This document shows, piece by piece, positions 16,406 to 24,640 of a DNA stretch of 64,000 nt. The stretch is taken from assembly GCF_022698165.1 (NCBI RefSeq), contig NZ_JALDAY010000019.1:124001-188000 (forward strand), written 5' to 3'. Each line of letters starts with the position of its first letter. The first letter of the stretch is position 1. The notes beneath the pieces were generated by a model. That model was not told where the DNA came from. It saw only the letters and a list, made by a program, of their open reading frames with translations, and did no database searches. This stretch comes from Streptomyces cylindrosporus (GTDB lineage Bacteria > Actinomycetota > Actinomycetes > Streptomycetales > Streptomycetaceae). A program made the position numbers and the translations under genes.

Positions 16406-18114
16406 GCCTTCACCTCCGCCCTCAGCGCCTCCGGCAGGTGGAACCGCGCCAGGATGCCCTCCGTGCCGGCCGGCACCCGGCCCGGTGTGGCCAGGGACAC
16501 CAGCACCATGGTGAGGAAGCCCAGCGGCACCGACCAGAGTGCGGGCCAGGCCAGTAAGGCGTGCAGGGGGCCCGAGCCGGGGAATCCCGCCATGGTCGCG
16601 GCCACCGCCGCGAACGCCGAGCCGCCGCCGATCAGCATCCCGGCCGCCGCACCCGGCGGGGTCAGCCGCCGCCACCAGATGCCGAGGACCAGCAGCGGGC
16701 AGAACGAGGACGCCGACACCGCGAAGGCCAGCCCCACCGCGTCGGCCACCGGCAGCCCGCCCACCAGCACGCTCGCGGCCAGCGGCACGGCCATCGCCAG
16801 CACCGTGCCGAGCCTGAAGTGCCGTACCCCGCGCGACGGGAGGACGTCCTGGGTGAGCACGCCGGCGACGGCCATGGTCAGCCCGGACGCCGTGGACAGG
16901 AACGCGGCGAAGGCCCCGCCCGCCACCAGCGCCCCGAGCAGGTCGCCGCCGACTCCGCCGATCACGCGGTCCGGCAGCAGCAGTACGGCGGCGTCCGCGT
17001 CGCCGCTGAGGGCGAGTTCGGGGGTGTAGAGGCGGCCGAGGGCGCCGTACAGCGGCGGCAGCAGGTAGAAGGCGCCGATCAGGCCGAGGACGGCGACCGT
17101 GGTGCGGCGGGCGGCGACGCCGTGCGGGCTGGTGTAGAAGCGGACGACGACGTGCGGCAGGCCCATGGTGCCCAGGAAGGTCGCGAGGATCAGCCCGTAC
17201 GTGGCGTACAGCGGGCGTTCCTGGCGCCCGGAGGCGAGCGAGGTGGACATGCCGCCGTTGGTGCCGCGGTCGGCGGCCGGGACGGCGGCGCCCTTGGCGA
17301 AGGTCAGCCGGGCGCCCTGCTGGATGCGGTGGGTGCCGGCGCGGAGCCGTACCCGCTGGTCTTCGTGGGTGCGGCCGTCGACGGTGCCCGTGACCGTGAC
17401 CGTCAGCGGCCGCTCCAGCTTCAGGTCGAGGGTGTCGTCGACCTGCACGACGCGCTGTTCGCGGAAGGTGGCCGGCTCCTCGAAGGCGTGGTCGGGGGAG
17501 CCGTCGCCCTGCCAGGCGAGCACGAGGAAGAGGGCGGGGACGAGGAGGGCGGTGAGCTTGAGCCAGTACTGGAAGGCCTGCACGAAGGTGATGCTGCGCA
17601 TGCCGCCCGCGGCGACGGTGGCGACCACGACGACGGCCACGATCAGGCCGCCGAGCAGGTCGGGGGCGCCGGTGAGGACGGTCAACGTCAGTCCGGCGCC
17701 CTGGAGTTGGGGCAGCAGGTAGAGCCAGCCGACGCCCACGACGAAGGCCCCGGCCAGGCGCCGTACGCCGTGCGAGGCGAGCCGGGCCTCGGCGAAGTCG
17801 GGGAGCGTGTAGGCGCCGGAGCGGCGCAGCGGGGCGGCGACGAACAGGAGCAGGACCAGATAGCCGGCGGTGTAGCCGACCGGGTACCAGAGCATGTCCG
17901 GGCCCTGGACCAGGACGAGTCCGGCGATGCCCAGGAAGGAGGCGGCGGAGAGGTACTCGCCGCTGATGGCGGCCGCGTTGAGGCGGGGGCCGACTGTGCG
18001 GGAGGCGACGTAGAAGTCGGAGGTGGTGCGGGAGATGCGCAGGCCGAAGGCGCCGACGAGGACGGTCGCCACCACGACCAGCGCGACCGCCGGGACCGCG
18101 TAGCCGGAGTTCAT
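16402..18114 (-). CDS. sodium:solute symporter of the acetate/monocarboxylate (ActP-like) type
   Basis: A 570-residue SSS-family transporter with about 13 membrane helices. Family landmarks are ISGEYLSAASFLGIAGL, the central FVQAFQYWLKLTALLVPALF segment and the SASSFCPLLVLGIWW region near the C-terminus. A ~100-residue hydrophilic insertion (about 225-330) separates the two helix bundles, as in ActP-type proteins. The start is ATG 18114, which overlaps the DUF485-like stop by 4 bp (ATGA), so translation is coupled. Acetate, pyruvate or propionate uptake is the most likely role from family and partner; the substrate is not proven. Confidence 0.9.
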   Translation of the reverse strand: MNSGYAVPAVALVVVATVLVGAFGLRISRTTSDFYVASRTVGPRLNAAAISGEYLSAASFLGIAGLVLVQGPDMLWYPVGYTAGYLVLLLFVAAPLRRSGAYTLPDFAEARLASHGVRRLAGAFVVGVGWLYLLPQLQGAGLTLTVLTGAPDLLGGLIVAVVVVATVAAGGMRSITFVQAFQYWLKLTALLVPALFLVLAWQGDGSPDHAFEEPATFREQRVVQVDDTLDLKLERPLTVTVTGTVDGRTHEDQRVRLRAGTHRIQQGARLTFAKGAAVPAADRGTNGGMSTSLASGRQERPLYATYGLILATFLGTMGLPHVVVRFYTSPHGVAARRTTVAVLGLIGAFYLLPPLYGALGRLYTPELALSGDADAAVLLLPDRVIGGVGGDLLGALVAGGAFAAFLSTASGLTMAVAGVLTQDVLPSRGVRHFRLGTVLAMAVPLAASVLVGGLPVADAVGLAFAVSASSFCPLLVLGIWWRRLTPPGAAAGMLIGGGSAFAAVAATMAGFPGSGPLHALLAWPALWSVPLGFLTMVLVSLATPGRVPAGTEGILARFHLPEALRAEVKA

Positions 18115-18473
18115 CGGTCTTCGACGAGCCGTACGAAGTCCCGCTCGTTGCGCTCGGCGCGCCGGATGTACCAGAGGGCGAGCAGGACGAGGGGGGCGTA
18201 GAGGCAGAAGCCGAGGATGCCCCATTCGAGGCGGTGGGCGTCCGGCATGGCGGCGAAGACCAGGGGCAGCGGGCCGATCAGCAGGCCGAGGACCGCGAAC
18301 ACGGCGAGGGCGGCGCGCAGTTGGGTGCGCATGAGGGAGCGGACGTATGTGTGGCCGAGGGTGGTCTGCTCGTCGATCTCGGTGCGCGGGCGGTAGTAGC
18401 CGGAGGCGGGGCGGGTGCGGCGGGGTGGCCCGGTGACGACGACGCGCCGCTCGGCTGGGTCCTGGTTGGGCAC
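18111..18473 (-). CDS. DUF485-like small membrane protein accompanying the symporter
   Basis: A 120-residue protein starting at GTG 18473, 2 bp after the LytTR regulator stop. The N-terminal ~55 residues are soluble and charged. Two membrane helices follow (LAVFAVLGLLIGPLPLVFA and WGILGFCLYAPLVLLALWYI), then a charged C-terminus. DUF485 proteins are usually encoded directly beside acetate symporters (as YjcH is beside ActP) and may be accessory subunits. The 4-bp overlap with the symporter supports this. Confidence 0.8.
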   Translation of the reverse strand: MPNQDPAERRVVVTGPPRRTRPASGYYRPRTEIDEQTTLGHTYVRSLMRTQLRAALAVFAVLGLLIGPLPLVFAAMPDAHRLEWGILGFCLYAPLVLLALWYIRRAERNERDFVRLVEDR

Positions 18474-18475
18474 GG

Positions 18476-19225
18476 CTACGGCCTCCTCATCAGCAGGTCC
18501 CGCAGCTCGCGCGCGTGCCGGCGGCTGACCTGGAGCTCCTCGCCGCCGACCACGACGCTCACGGTCCCGGCGTCCAGCCGGAGTTCGCCGACATGGCGCA
18601 GGGCGACCAGATGACGCCGGTGGATGCGGACGAAGCCGCGGGAGCGCCAGCGCTCCTCCAGGGTGGACAGCGGGATCCGTACGAGGTGGCTGCCCTTGTC
18701 GGTGTGCAGGCGGGCGTAGTCGCCCTGGGCCTCGACGTGGGTGATGTCGTCGACGGCGACGAAGCGGGTCACGCCGCCGAGTTCGACGGGTATGTGGTCC
18801 GGGTCGGGTTCGTGGACGGGGATGCGCGGGGTGTTGTCGGTGAGTTCGGCGGCCCGGCGTACCGCCTCCGCGAGGCGTTCCTTGCGGACCGGCTTGAGGA
18901 CGTAGTCGACGGCCTTGAGGTCGAAGGCCTGGACGGCGAAGTCCTCGTGGGCGGTGACGAACACGACCAGCGGCGGCTTGGCGAAGCCGGTCAGCAGCCG
19001 GGCCAGGTCGAGGCCGTCGAGGCCGGGCATCTGGATGTCGAGGAAGACGACGTCGATCGCCTCGGGGCCGCCGGGCCCGGACTCCAGCGCCCGGTTGATG
19101 CGGCGCAGCGCCTCGGTCGCGTCGCCCGCGCCCTCCGCGGTGCCGACGCGGGGGTCGGCGTTCAGCAGATAGAGCAGTTCCTCCAGCGAGGGGCGTTCGT
19201 CGTCGACGGCGAGGGCGCGCAGCAT
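18476..19225 (-). CDS. LytTR-family response regulator
   Basis: A 249-residue regulator. The receiver domain has acidic residues D9/D10, the phosphorylation site D63 in VVFLDIQMPG and the conserved Lys111 in YVLKP. The DNA-binding LytTR domain fills about residues 145-247, including FVAVDDITHVEAQGDYARLHT and RGFVRIHRRHLVAL. It is the first gene of the operon with the DUF485-like protein, symporter and LytS kinase, and so probably activates its own operon in response to the kinase. Confidence 0.93.
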   Translation of the reverse strand: MLRALAVDDERPSLEELLYLLNADPRVGTAEGAGDATEALRRINRALESGPGGPEAIDVVFLDIQMPGLDGLDLARLLTGFAKPPLVVFVTAHEDFAVQAFDLKAVDYVLKPVRKERLAEAVRRAAELTDNTPRIPVHEPDPDHIPVELGGVTRFVAVDDITHVEAQGDYARLHTDKGSHLVRIPLSTLEERWRSRGFVRIHRRHLVALRHVGELRLDAGTVSVVVGGEELQVSRRHARELRDLLMRRP

Positions 19226-19278
19226 GACCCCGGAGTCTAGGTGTAATCAGGACGGCTGGACATGTGCCGGGCGTGGAC

Positions 19279-19296
19279 GTATCCGCTGGATACAGT
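19279..19296 (+). promoter_or_regulatory. -10 box and overlapping palindrome at the Lrp-family gene (probable autoregulation)
   Basis: GTATCC-GCT-GGATAC at 19279-19293 is a perfect 6-bp-arm palindrome. Its right arm overlaps a TACAGT -10-like hexamer at 19291-19296, which ends 6 nt before ATG 19303. The transcript would therefore be leaderless, and a protein on the palindrome would block it. Lrp/AsnC proteins commonly repress their own gene, so the downstream product is the likely binder. Confidence 0.6.
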
Positions 19297-19302
19297 GCCG
19301 AC

Positions 19303-19788
19303 ATGAACAGCAGGCCCGCGCCGTTCGACGAGACCGACCGGAAGATCATCAACGCGCTGATGGCCAACGCCAGGACGAGCTTCGCCGAGATCGGCGCCGC
19401 CGTCGGGCTGTCGTCCACGGCGGTGAAGCGGAGGGTGGACCGGCTGCGCGAGACCGGGGTGATCACCGGGTTCACGGCCACGGTGGAGCCGTCGGCGCTC
19501 GGCTGGCGCACGGAGGCGTACGTCGAGGTGTACTGCGAGGGCGCGGCCCCGCCGCGGCGGCTGGCGGAGGTGGTCCGCAACCATCCGGAGATCACCGCGG
19601 CGATGACGGTGACCGGCGGCGCCGACGCGCTGCTGCATGTGCGGGCGCGGGACGTGGAGCACTTCGAGGAGGTGCTGGAGCGCATCCGCACCGAGCCGTT
19701 CATCCGGAAGACGATCAGTGTGATGGTGCTGTCCCATCTGCTCCCGGAGAGTCCGGAGGCGGGCGCCACACAGCCGGCTCCCGAATAA
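19303..19788 (+). CDS. Lrp/AsnC-family transcriptional regulator
   Basis: A 161-residue regulator. The N-terminal winged helix-turn-helix spans about residues 8-60 (DETDRKIINALMANARTSFAE then LSSTAVKRRVDRL), and the C-terminal RAM ligand domain spans about 65-150 with a VTGGADALLHVRARD strand-turn. No ribosome binding site precedes ATG 19303, consistent with the leaderless promoter. Downstream are ddaH and rocD in the same direction, separated by a 153-bp region with tandem inverted repeats; it probably controls arginine/ornithine catabolism in response to an amino acid. Confidence 0.9.
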   Translation: MNSRPAPFDETDRKIINALMANARTSFAEIGAAVGLSSTAVKRRVDRLRETGVITGFTATVEPSALGWRTEAYVEVYCEGAAPPRRLAEVVRNHPEITAAMTVTGGADALLHVRARDVEHFEEVLERIRTEPFIRKTISVMVLSHLLPESPEAGATQPAPE

Positions 19789-19799
19789 ACATCCGAGTG

Positions 19800-19866
19800 C
19801 GCAGCCAAGCTGCGTTCCATGGCCGAAAGACGCAGCATTCCTGCGCGGACACGCAATTCTCGTTGC
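19800..19866 (+). promoter_or_regulatory. tandem inverted-repeat operator array upstream of ddaH
   Basis: Two sites share the form CGCAG-N5-CTGCG: 19800-19814 (spacer CCAAG) and 19831-19845 (spacer CATTC), with centres 31 bp apart, three helical turns. A weaker third site, GCAA-N6-TTGC, is centred near 19859, a further two turns downstream. The array ends directly at a possible -35 box at 19867. Its position suits activation by an Lrp-type octamer. Confidence 0.6.
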
Positions 19867-19896
19867 TTGTCCGGCTTCCGGGTCACTTCCTACCTT
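19867..19896 (+). promoter_or_regulatory. candidate promoter of ddaH-rocD
   Basis: TTGTCC at 19867-19872 and TACCTT at 19891-19896 are separated by 18 bp, acceptable for the main Streptomyces sigma factor. The ddaH start lies 45 bp downstream with a GGAGG site. The hexamers are only moderate matches, in keeping with an activated promoter. Confidence 0.45.
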
Positions 19897-19941
19897 GGTG
19901 TCAACCCACCCGAGACACCCAGGAAGCGGAGGAACCCCTCT

Positions 19942-20766
19942 GTGTCCGATTCCCGTGTGCCGCGCCGGCGGCGGTATCTCGTCTGCGAACCCAGACACTT
20001 CGCCGTGCAGTACGCGATCAATCCCTGGATGCAGCCCGACGTCCGCGTCGACGTCGACCTGGCACAGGAGCAGTGGCAGGCGCTGATCAGCGCCTATCGC
20101 ACCCACGGCCACGCCGTGGACACCGTGGAGCCCGCGCCCGGTCTGCCGGACATGGTCTTCGCCGCGAACTCCGCGGTCGTCGTGGACGGCCGTGTCTTCG
20201 GCTCGCTCTTCCACGCGCCCGAGCGGCGTCCGGAGTCCACGCACTACGACATGTGGTTCAAGACGGCCGGCTTCGACGTGCACCGGCCCGAGGCCGTCTG
20301 CGAGGGCGAGGGCGACCTGGTCTGGACGGGCCGGTACATGCTCGCCGGCACCGGCTTCCGTACCACCCGTGAGGCCCACCGCGAGGTGCAGGAGTTCTTC
20401 GGCCACCCGGTGATCAGCCTGACGCTGGTGGACCCGCGCTTCTACCACCTGGACACGGCGCTGTTCGTCCTGGACGACTCCGCCGACGGCAACAACGTCT
20501 CGTACTACCCGGAGGCGTTCTCGCCGGGCAGCCGCGAGGTGCTGGCGCGGCTCTACCCGGACGCCGTGCTCGCGACCCTCGACGACGCGCTGGCCTTCGG
20601 CCTCAACTCCGTCTCGGACGGCCGGCACGTCTTCATCGCGCCCCAGGCCGAGTCCCTCGCCGCCTCCCTCGCCGACCGCGGCTATGTCCCCGTGCCCGTC
20701 GACCTGTCCGAGTTCCGCAAGGCAGGCGGCGGCATCAAGTGCTGCACCCAGGAGATCCGTTCATGA
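19942..20766 (+). CDS. ddaH: dimethylarginine dimethylaminohydrolase-like amidinotransferase-superfamily hydrolase
   Basis: A 274-residue enzyme of the arginine-modifying fold. It likely hydrolyses a (methyl)arginine to citrulline plus (methyl)amine. The probable catalytic residues are the acidic EGEGD motif at 121-125, His169 in RFYHLDTALF and Cys267 in GGGIKCCTQE; a second Cys268 is adjacent. Start is GTG 19942 with GGAGG 9 bp upstream. It overlaps rocD by 4 bp, so the pair is translationally coupled. Coupling to ornithine aminotransferase raises the alternative that it is an arginine dihydrolase-type enzyme giving ornithine, which family similarity alone cannot settle. Confidence 0.82.
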   Translation: MSDSRVPRRRRYLVCEPRHFAVQYAINPWMQPDVRVDVDLAQEQWQALISAYRTHGHAVDTVEPAPGLPDMVFAANSAVVVDGRVFGSLFHAPERRPESTHYDMWFKTAGFDVHRPEAVCEGEGDLVWTGRYMLAGTGFRTTREAHREVQEFFGHPVISLTLVDPRFYHLDTALFVLDDSADGNNVSYYPEAFSPGSREVLARLYPDAVLATLDDALAFGLNSVSDGRHVFIAPQAESLAASLADRGYVPVPVDLSEFRKAGGGIKCCTQEIRS

Positions 20767-21995
20767 CAGCGCCCACCCGAGTACCCGTGACCACACGTTC
20801 GTCCGCCGAGCTGATCCGCGCCGAGGAACCGGTCCTGGCGCACAACTACCACCCGCTGCCCGTGGTCGTCGCCCGCGCCGAGGGCACCTGGGTGGAGGAC
20901 GTCGAGGGCCGCCGCTACCTCGACATGCTGGCCGGCTACTCGGCCCTCAACTTCGGCCACCGCCACCCGGCGCTGATCGAGGCGGCCCACCGCCAGCTGG
21001 ACCGCCTCACCCTCACCTCCCGCGCCTTCCACAACGACAAGCTGGCCGAATTCGCCGAGCGGCTGGCCGAGTTGACCGGCCTGGACATGGTGCTGCCGAT
21101 GAACACGGGTGCCGAGGCCGTCGAGTCCGGCATCAAGGTGGCCCGCAAGTGGGCGTACGAGGTGAAGGGCGTCCCGGACGGCGAGGCGACGATCGTGGTC
21201 GCCGCGGAGAACTTCCACGGCCGTACGACGACGATCGTCAGCTTCTCCACGGACGAGACGGCCAGGCAGGGCTTCGGCCCGTTCACGCCGGGCTTCCGGA
21301 TCGTGCCGTACAACGACCTGGCGGCGCTGGAGGCGGCGGTCGACGAGACGACGGCGGCCGTGCTCATCGAGCCCATCCAGGGCGAGGCGGGCGTGGTGAT
21401 CCCGGACGAGGGCTACCTCACGGGCGTGCGCGAGCTGAGCCGCCGCAAGGGCTGCCTCTTCATCGCGGACGAAATCCAGTCGGGTCTCGGCCGCACGGGC
21501 CGTACGCTCGCCGTCGAGCACGAGTCGGTCGTGCCGGACGTGCTGCTGCTGGGCAAGGCGCTGGGCGGCGGGATCGTGCCGGTGTCGGCCGTGGTGGCCC
21601 GCCGGGACGTGCTCGGGGTGCTGCGCCCCGGCGAGCACGGATCGACGTTCGGCGGCAACCCCCTCGCGGCCGCGGTCGGCACGGCGGTGGTCGAGCTGCT
21701 GGAGACGGGCGAGTTCCAGCGCCGGGCGACCGAGCTCGGCGTGGTCCTGCGCGACGGCCTCGCCGCCCTCGTCGGCAAGGGTGTCGCCGGCTTCCGCGCG
21801 CGGGGTCTGTGGGCGGGCGTCGACATCGACCCGGCCATCGGCACGGGACGCGAGATCGGCGAGCGCCTGATGCGGGAGGGCGTCCTGGTCAAGGACACCC
21901 ACGGCTCGACGATCCGCCTGGCGCCGCCGCTGACGATCACGGCGGAGGAGCTGGGATCGGCGCTGGGGACGCTGGAGAAGGTACTGGGCAGGTAG
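20763..21995 (+). CDS. rocD: ornithine-oxo-acid aminotransferase
   Basis: A 410-residue class III PLP aminotransferase that converts ornithine and 2-oxoglutarate to glutamate semialdehyde and glutamate. The PLP lysine is Lys265 in LLGKALGGG. Other landmarks are MNTGAEAVESGIKVARKW, the FHGRTTT motif, the IEPIQGEAGV segment and ADEIQSGLGRTG with the PLP-ring Asp. The start ATG 20763 overlaps the ddaH stop (ATGA). Together with the DDAH-like enzyme and Lrp regulator it forms a nitrogen/carbon salvage route. A strong terminator follows. Confidence 0.94.
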   Translation: MTAPTRVPVTTRSSAELIRAEEPVLAHNYHPLPVVVARAEGTWVEDVEGRRYLDMLAGYSALNFGHRHPALIEAAHRQLDRLTLTSRAFHNDKLAEFAERLAELTGLDMVLPMNTGAEAVESGIKVARKWAYEVKGVPDGEATIVVAAENFHGRTTTIVSFSTDETARQGFGPFTPGFRIVPYNDLAALEAAVDETTAAVLIEPIQGEAGVVIPDEGYLTGVRELSRRKGCLFIADEIQSGLGRTGRTLAVEHESVVPDVLLLGKALGGGIVPVSAVVARRDVLGVLRPGEHGSTFGGNPLAAAVGTAVVELLETGEFQRRATELGVVLRDGLAALVGKGVAGFRARGLWAGVDIDPAIGTGREIGERLMREGVLVKDTHGSTIRLAPPLTITAEELGSALGTLEKVLGR

Positions 21996-22003
21996 TTCCG
22001 GTG

Positions 22004-22035
22004 ACAGTGGGGGGCCGTACCCCACCCCCCACTGT
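22004..22035 (+). terminator. intrinsic terminator after rocD
   Basis: Perfect 11-bp arms at 22004-22014 (ACAGTGGGGGG) and 22025-22035 enclose a 10-nt loop and are followed by TCTCT. It begins 8 bp after the rocD stop. Confidence 0.8.
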
Positions 22036-22118
22036 TCTCTCCGAGCCCACCGGATGCCCGAAGGGTGAAGATGGGGACAAGAGGTGGTAGACCACTCTCA
22101 GCGACAGAGAGGTCGGCC

Positions 22119-24572
22119 GTGGGCACTCACGAGGAGCAGGACGTGGGCCGGCAGCGGTTCGACGTGGCCGATGCCGCGCCCCTGCTGCTCGACGCGCGGG
22201 GCGTCGTGACGAGCTGGACGCGCGACGCCCAGCGGCTGCTGGCGTACACCGCCGCCGAGGTGGTGGGCACCGATGTGGCCGGCCTGCTGTCCGCGGAGGA
22301 CGCCGCGCGGATGCCCGAGCTGGCCGGGCGGTGCCGCCGCGACGGCGGCTGGGCGGGGCTGCTGACCGCGCGCCACAGGAGCGGGCGGCCGGTCCGGCTG
22401 ATGGTGCGGATCACTCCGGCGGTGGAACCCGACGGCGCGGCCCACTGGCTGGTACTGCTGTCCGACGTGGCGGGCGCCCGCGGCTGGGACATGAGCCGCA
22501 CGGTGCTGGAGCAGATGGTCACGGACTCCCCCGTCGGCATAGCGATCGTGGACACCGATCTGCGCTGCGTCTGGTCGAACGCCGCCCTGGAGCAGTTCGG
22601 CGGCGGCTCCGCGGCCCAGCGGCTGGGCCGGCGGCTCGTGGAGATCCAGCCCGGCATCGACACCGAGGGCATCGAGGCGCAGATCCGGCACGTGCTGGAG
22701 ACCGGCCGGCCGGTGGTGGGGTACGAGCACGTGGGCCAGGTCCGCTCGGCACCGCACCGGGAGACCGCGCACATGCTGTCGTTCACCCGGCTGGAGGACG
22801 ACCAGGGCCACCCCATGGGCGTCTACTACACCGTCGTCGACATCACCGAGCGGCACCGCGCCCGTCAGCGGCTCGCGCTGCTCGACCGGGCGGGCGAGCT
22901 GATCGGCCGCACCCTGGACATCACGCGGACCGCGCAGGAGCTGGCCGACGTGGCCGTGCAGGGCTTCGCCGACTTCGTCTGCGTCGACCTGCTGGACTCC
23001 GTGCTGCGCGGCGCCGAGCCCGAGCCGGTCCCGCGGGGCGACACCGACCAGGTGCCGCTGCGGCGGGCCGGGCACCAGTCCGTAAACGCCGGGGTCCCGG
23101 AGGCCGTCGTGGAGATCGGCGAGGTGGCCACCTACCTCGCCGGATCCCCGCCGATCCGCAGCCTCGTCACGGGCCGCTCCTGGCGCGAGGAGCGGCTGGA
23201 CCCGCTGGCCAAGGAGTGGGCCACCGACATACCGGGCGACCGGGCGGCGACCTTCCTGGAGCTCGGCCTGCACAGCGTGCTGATCGTGCCGATCCGCGCC
23301 CGGGGCGTCACGCTGGGGGTCACCACGTTCTTCCGCCGCCACCGGCAGGACCCCTTCGACGAGGACGACCTCGCCCTCGCCGAGGACCTGGTCTCGCGCG
23401 CCGCGGTCTGCGTGGACAACGCCCGCCGCTACAGCCGGGAACGGGATGCGGCCCTCGTGCTCCAGCGCAGCCTGCTGCCGCGCCGGCTGCCCGAGCAGGA
23501 CGCGGTGGAGGTGGCCGCCTGCTACCGGCCGGCCGACGAACTGACCGGCCTCGGCGGCGACTGGTACGACCTGATCACCCTCTCCGGCGCGCGTGTCGCC
23601 CTGGTCGTCGGCGAGGTGCCCGGGCACGGCATCGACGCCGCCGCGGCCATGGGCCGGCTGCGCACCGCCGTACGCACTCTCGCGGCGCTCGACCTGCCGC
23701 CGGACGAGGTCCTCGCGCACCTCGACGACCTGGTCGGGCGGACGGCCCACGAGGAGGGCTTCGGGCCGGAGGAAGCAGGCGTCCAGCAGGTGGGGTCGGG
23801 GTGTGTGTACGTGATCTACGACCCCGTCGACGGGCAGTGCACCATGGCCGCCGCGGGCCATCCGGCGCCCGCCGTCGTGCTGCCCGACGGCTCGGTCAGC
23901 TTCGTCGACCTTCCGCAGGGGCCGCCGCTGGGCGCCGGGGGTCCGCCCTTCGAGTCGGTCGAGCTGGCCCTGGCCGAGGGCAGCACGCTCGCGCTGCACA
24001 CCGACGGGCTGCTGGCCCGCGGTGACCGGGACTGGACGCTCGACGCCGACCGGGACCGGCTGCGGCGCGCCCTGGAGCGGCTCGCGCCCACGCTCGACCT
24101 GCGCTGCCGGGCCGTGGTCGACGCGCTGGTCCCGGACCGCCCGTACGACGACGTGGCGCTGCTGATGGCGCGCACCCGGCTGCTCGGCGCCGACCAGGTG
24201 GCCGACTGGGACCTGCCCGCCGACCCGGCGGTGGTCGCCGACGCCCGCAAGGAGGCCACCCGGCAGCTGACCGAGTGGGGCCTGGAGGACCTGGCGTTCA
24301 CCACGGAGCTGGTCGTCAGCGAGCTGGTCACCAACGCCATCCGGTACGCGGACGGCCCGATCCGGCTGCGGCTGATCAGGGACCGCGCGCTGATCTGCGA
24401 GGTGTCCGACGGCGGTGCCACCGCACCCCACCTGCGCCATCCGCGCACCACCGACGAGGGCGGCCGCGGACTGCTGCTGGTCTCCCAGTTCACCCAGCGA
24501 TGGGGCACCCGCTTCGTACCGGAAGGGAAGGTCATCTGGGCCGAGCAGTCCCTGACGGATCCGCCGGCCTGA
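22119..24572 (+). CDS. multidomain PP2C (SpoIIE-type) phosphatase with PAS, GAF and anti-sigma-like ATPase domains
   Basis: An 817-residue regulator. Domain order: PAS (about 15-115), second PAS (about 125-250), GAF (about 255-445), SpoIIE/PP2C phosphatase (about 455-690) with the metal-binding GGDWYDL near 480 and VVGEVPGHGIDAAA, then an RsbW-like histidine kinase ATPase (about 700-815) with ELVTNAIRYADGPI and the DEGGRGLLLVSQF motif. Such proteins switch anti-sigma-factor antagonists. In PP2C the usual DVxGHG is EVPGHG here, replacing the metal-binding Asp by Glu. GTG 22119 was chosen for an AGAGAGGT site; GTG 22065 is an alternative. No sigma factor is adjacent. Confidence 0.88.
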   Translation: MGTHEEQDVGRQRFDVADAAPLLLDARGVVTSWTRDAQRLLAYTAAEVVGTDVAGLLSAEDAARMPELAGRCRRDGGWAGLLTARHRSGRPVRLMVRITPAVEPDGAAHWLVLLSDVAGARGWDMSRTVLEQMVTDSPVGIAIVDTDLRCVWSNAALEQFGGGSAAQRLGRRLVEIQPGIDTEGIEAQIRHVLETGRPVVGYEHVGQVRSAPHRETAHMLSFTRLEDDQGHPMGVYYTVVDITERHRARQRLALLDRAGELIGRTLDITRTAQELADVAVQGFADFVCVDLLDSVLRGAEPEPVPRGDTDQVPLRRAGHQSVNAGVPEAVVEIGEVATYLAGSPPIRSLVTGRSWREERLDPLAKEWATDIPGDRAATFLELGLHSVLIVPIRARGVTLGVTTFFRRHRQDPFDEDDLALAEDLVSRAAVCVDNARRYSRERDAALVLQRSLLPRRLPEQDAVEVAACYRPADELTGLGGDWYDLITLSGARVALVVGEVPGHGIDAAAAMGRLRTAVRTLAALDLPPDEVLAHLDDLVGRTAHEEGFGPEEAGVQQVGSGCVYVIYDPVDGQCTMAAAGHPAPAVVLPDGSVSFVDLPQGPPLGAGGPPFESVELALAEGSTLALHTDGLLARGDRDWTLDADRDRLRRALERLAPTLDLRCRAVVDALVPDRPYDDVALLMARTRLLGADQVADWDLPADPAVVADARKEATRQLTEWGLEDLAFTTELVVSELVTNAIRYADGPIRLRLIRDRALICEVSDGGATAPHLRHPRTTDEGGRGLLLVSQFTQRWGTRFVPEGKVIWAEQSLTDPPA

Positions 24573-24589
24573 CACACGGGGACGTACAT

Positions 24590-24603
24590 ACGTCGTACGA
24601 CGT
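24590..24603. promoter_or_regulatory. 14-bp perfect palindrome upstream of the second phosphatase gene
   Basis: ACGTCGTACGACGT at 24590-24603 is a complete palindrome with no spacer. It lies in the 68-bp gap between the two phosphatase genes, 38 bp before ATG 24641. It could be an operator; I see no second copy in the window. Confidence 0.4.
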
Positions 24604-24640
24604 GGAAAAATGGTGTGATTCCGGCGGATGGGCGGTAGCC

